Source: Marininema halotolerans | Lineage (GTDB): Bacteria; Bacillota; Bacilli; Thermoactinomycetales; DSM-45169 | Assembly (NCBI RefSeq): GCF_900116235.1 | Contig: NZ_FPAA01000013.1 | Location: forward strand, 1-64,000 | Direction of reading: 5' to 3' | DNA: 64,000 bases | Shown: positions 63,382 through 64,000 of the stretch, in pieces | How positions within the stretch are numbered: position 1 is the first letter of the stretch | Layout of the letters: every line of letters starts with the position of its first letter | Notes under the pieces: model-generated | What the model saw: the letters and a program-made list of their open reading frames with translations, nothing else | Database searches by the model: none | Told to the model about the DNA's origin: nothing | Made by a program: the position numbers and the translations under genes

Positions 63382-64000
63382 ATGAAGCAAAGCGATGTGG
63401 TTCGAGTCGGATTACTGGGGCTTGGAACCGTTGGATGTGGGGTTGTTCGGCTATTGGAAGGACATAAGGATGATTTAGAAAAGCAGACGGGGCAACACAT
63501 TGTGATTACAAAAGTGCTTGTTCAAGATGCAAAGAAAGGCCGTGGGGTTCATTTAAGTTCCGAACAAATTACCGATGATCCGGCACAGGTACTCAATCAC
63601 CCTGAGATTGATGTAATTGTCGAGGTCATGGGGGGGATTGATCCAGCAAGGGAGTATATTTTGCAGGCAATCGCGAATGGCAAAAATGTCGTGACAGCGA
63701 ATAAGGATTTGATGGCGCTACATGGAGGAGAGATTCTTTCTGTCGCAGCAACAAAGCAATGTGATGTGTTTTACGAGGCAAGTGTTGCTGGGGGAATTCC
63801 CATCTTACGCGCATTAGTGGAGGGTTTTTCTTCAGATCGCATCACGAAAATGATCGGGATTGTAAACGGGACAACGAATTATATTTTGACGGCGATGGAA
63901 CAAGAGGGGGTTATGTTTGAAGATGCCCTCGCTCAGGCTCAGGAGCTAGGATATGCCGAAGCGGATCCCACTGCTGATATTGATGGCCTTGATGCTGCTC
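63382..64000 (+). CDS. hom: Homoserine dehydrogenase, 5' part (runs off the window)
   Basis: 206 codons are visible with no stop. The N-terminal Rossmann motif is V-G-L-L-G-L-G-T-V-G-C-G-V-V. T-A-N-K-D-L-M-A and E-A-S-V-A-G-G-I-P follow, then I-V-N-G-T-T-N-Y-I-L of the catalytic domain, with A-E-A-D-P-T-A-D-I-D-G at the edge. It reduces aspartate semialdehyde to homoserine in the Thr/Met pathway. It starts 35 nt after pheB and is probably in the same operon. Confidence 0.95.
   Translation, partial: MKQSDVVRVGLLGLGTVGCGVVRLLEGHKDDLEKQTGQHIVITKVLVQDAKKGRGVHLSSEQITDDPAQVLNHPEIDVIVEVMGGIDPAREYILQAIANGKNVVTANKDLMALHGGEILSVAATKQCDVFYEASVAGGIPILRALVEGFSSDRITKMIGIVNGTTNYILTAMEQEGVMFEDALAQAQELGYAEADPTADIDGLDAA

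Noticed and set aside
1-64000. CRISPR arrays, tRNA and rRNA genes
   Set aside because: No regularly spaced repeats, cloverleaf or rRNA signatures were seen anywhere in the window.

Overview
The window reads as a chromosome segment of an endospore-forming Gram-positive bacterium of the Bacillales. The strongest reason is a long block with Bacillus subtilis gene order: spoVID-ysxE-valS-folC, then a comC-like gene, spoIIB, maf, radC, mreBCD, minCD, spoIVFA-spoIVFB, rplU-prp-rpmA, spo0B, obg, pheB and hom (cut by the right edge). The content (sporulenol-type triterpene cyclase, murC next to folC, DUF1259 proteins, abundant TTG starts) fits the Thermoactinomycetaceae best, but the genus cannot be fixed from sequence alone.

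Layout. 1-100: right end of an IS200/IS605-like (TnpB-type) element. 160-6200: a hypothetical gene, three tandem DUF1259 genes, and a small redox island (ArsR regulator, MDR-type oxidoreductase, aldo/keto reductase) in which the first two share an upstream motif. 6300-8440: a degraded zone with two broken genes, a VanZ-like gene and a DUF3969 gene. 8600-13000: an MFS exporter, an 18-codon mini-gene with its own promoter and terminator, a TPR protein, a small membrane protein and a YVTN beta-propeller. 13028-16644 (minus strand): a compact bacteriocin/RiPP-like cluster with a 70-aa hydrophobic peptide, an ABC ATPase and permease, a PqqD-domain/HExxH membrane peptidase fusion and a small membrane protein.

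17240-41602 is mainly housekeeping and sporulation: spore coat morphogenesis, a T-box-controlled valS, folate, peptidoglycan (murC), a Sco1 copper chaperone, EcsAB, the triterpene cyclase, cell shape (MreBCD), division-site placement (MinCD) and sigma-K activation (SpoIVFA/SpoIVFB).

41761-56158 is an accessory insertion splitting spoIVFB from rplU. It holds an isolated ArsR C-terminal domain, a phosphotransferase, an MFS transporter, and a secondary-metabolite locus: an Fe(II)/2-oxoglutarate oxygenase, one A-T-C-T-TE peptide synthetase whose adenylation pocket reads as glutamine-specific, and an MFS exporter. These are followed by an SgrR-type regulator, an NprR/Rap-like HTH-TPR regulator whose 3' end overlaps a 49-aa secreted-peptide gene (a complete RNPP-style quorum-sensing cassette), and a metzincin metallopeptidase.

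56349-64000 returns to the conserved core: L21 leader, rplU, the Prp protease that matures L27, rpmA, spo0B, obg, a nucleoside transporter, a low-molecular-weight phosphatase abutting a wrecked TnpB element, pheB and the start of hom. The best candidates for undescribed biology are the glutamine NRPS/oxygenase locus, the peptide-sensor cassette next to it, and the radical-SAM-less RiPP-like cluster at 13-16.6 kb.
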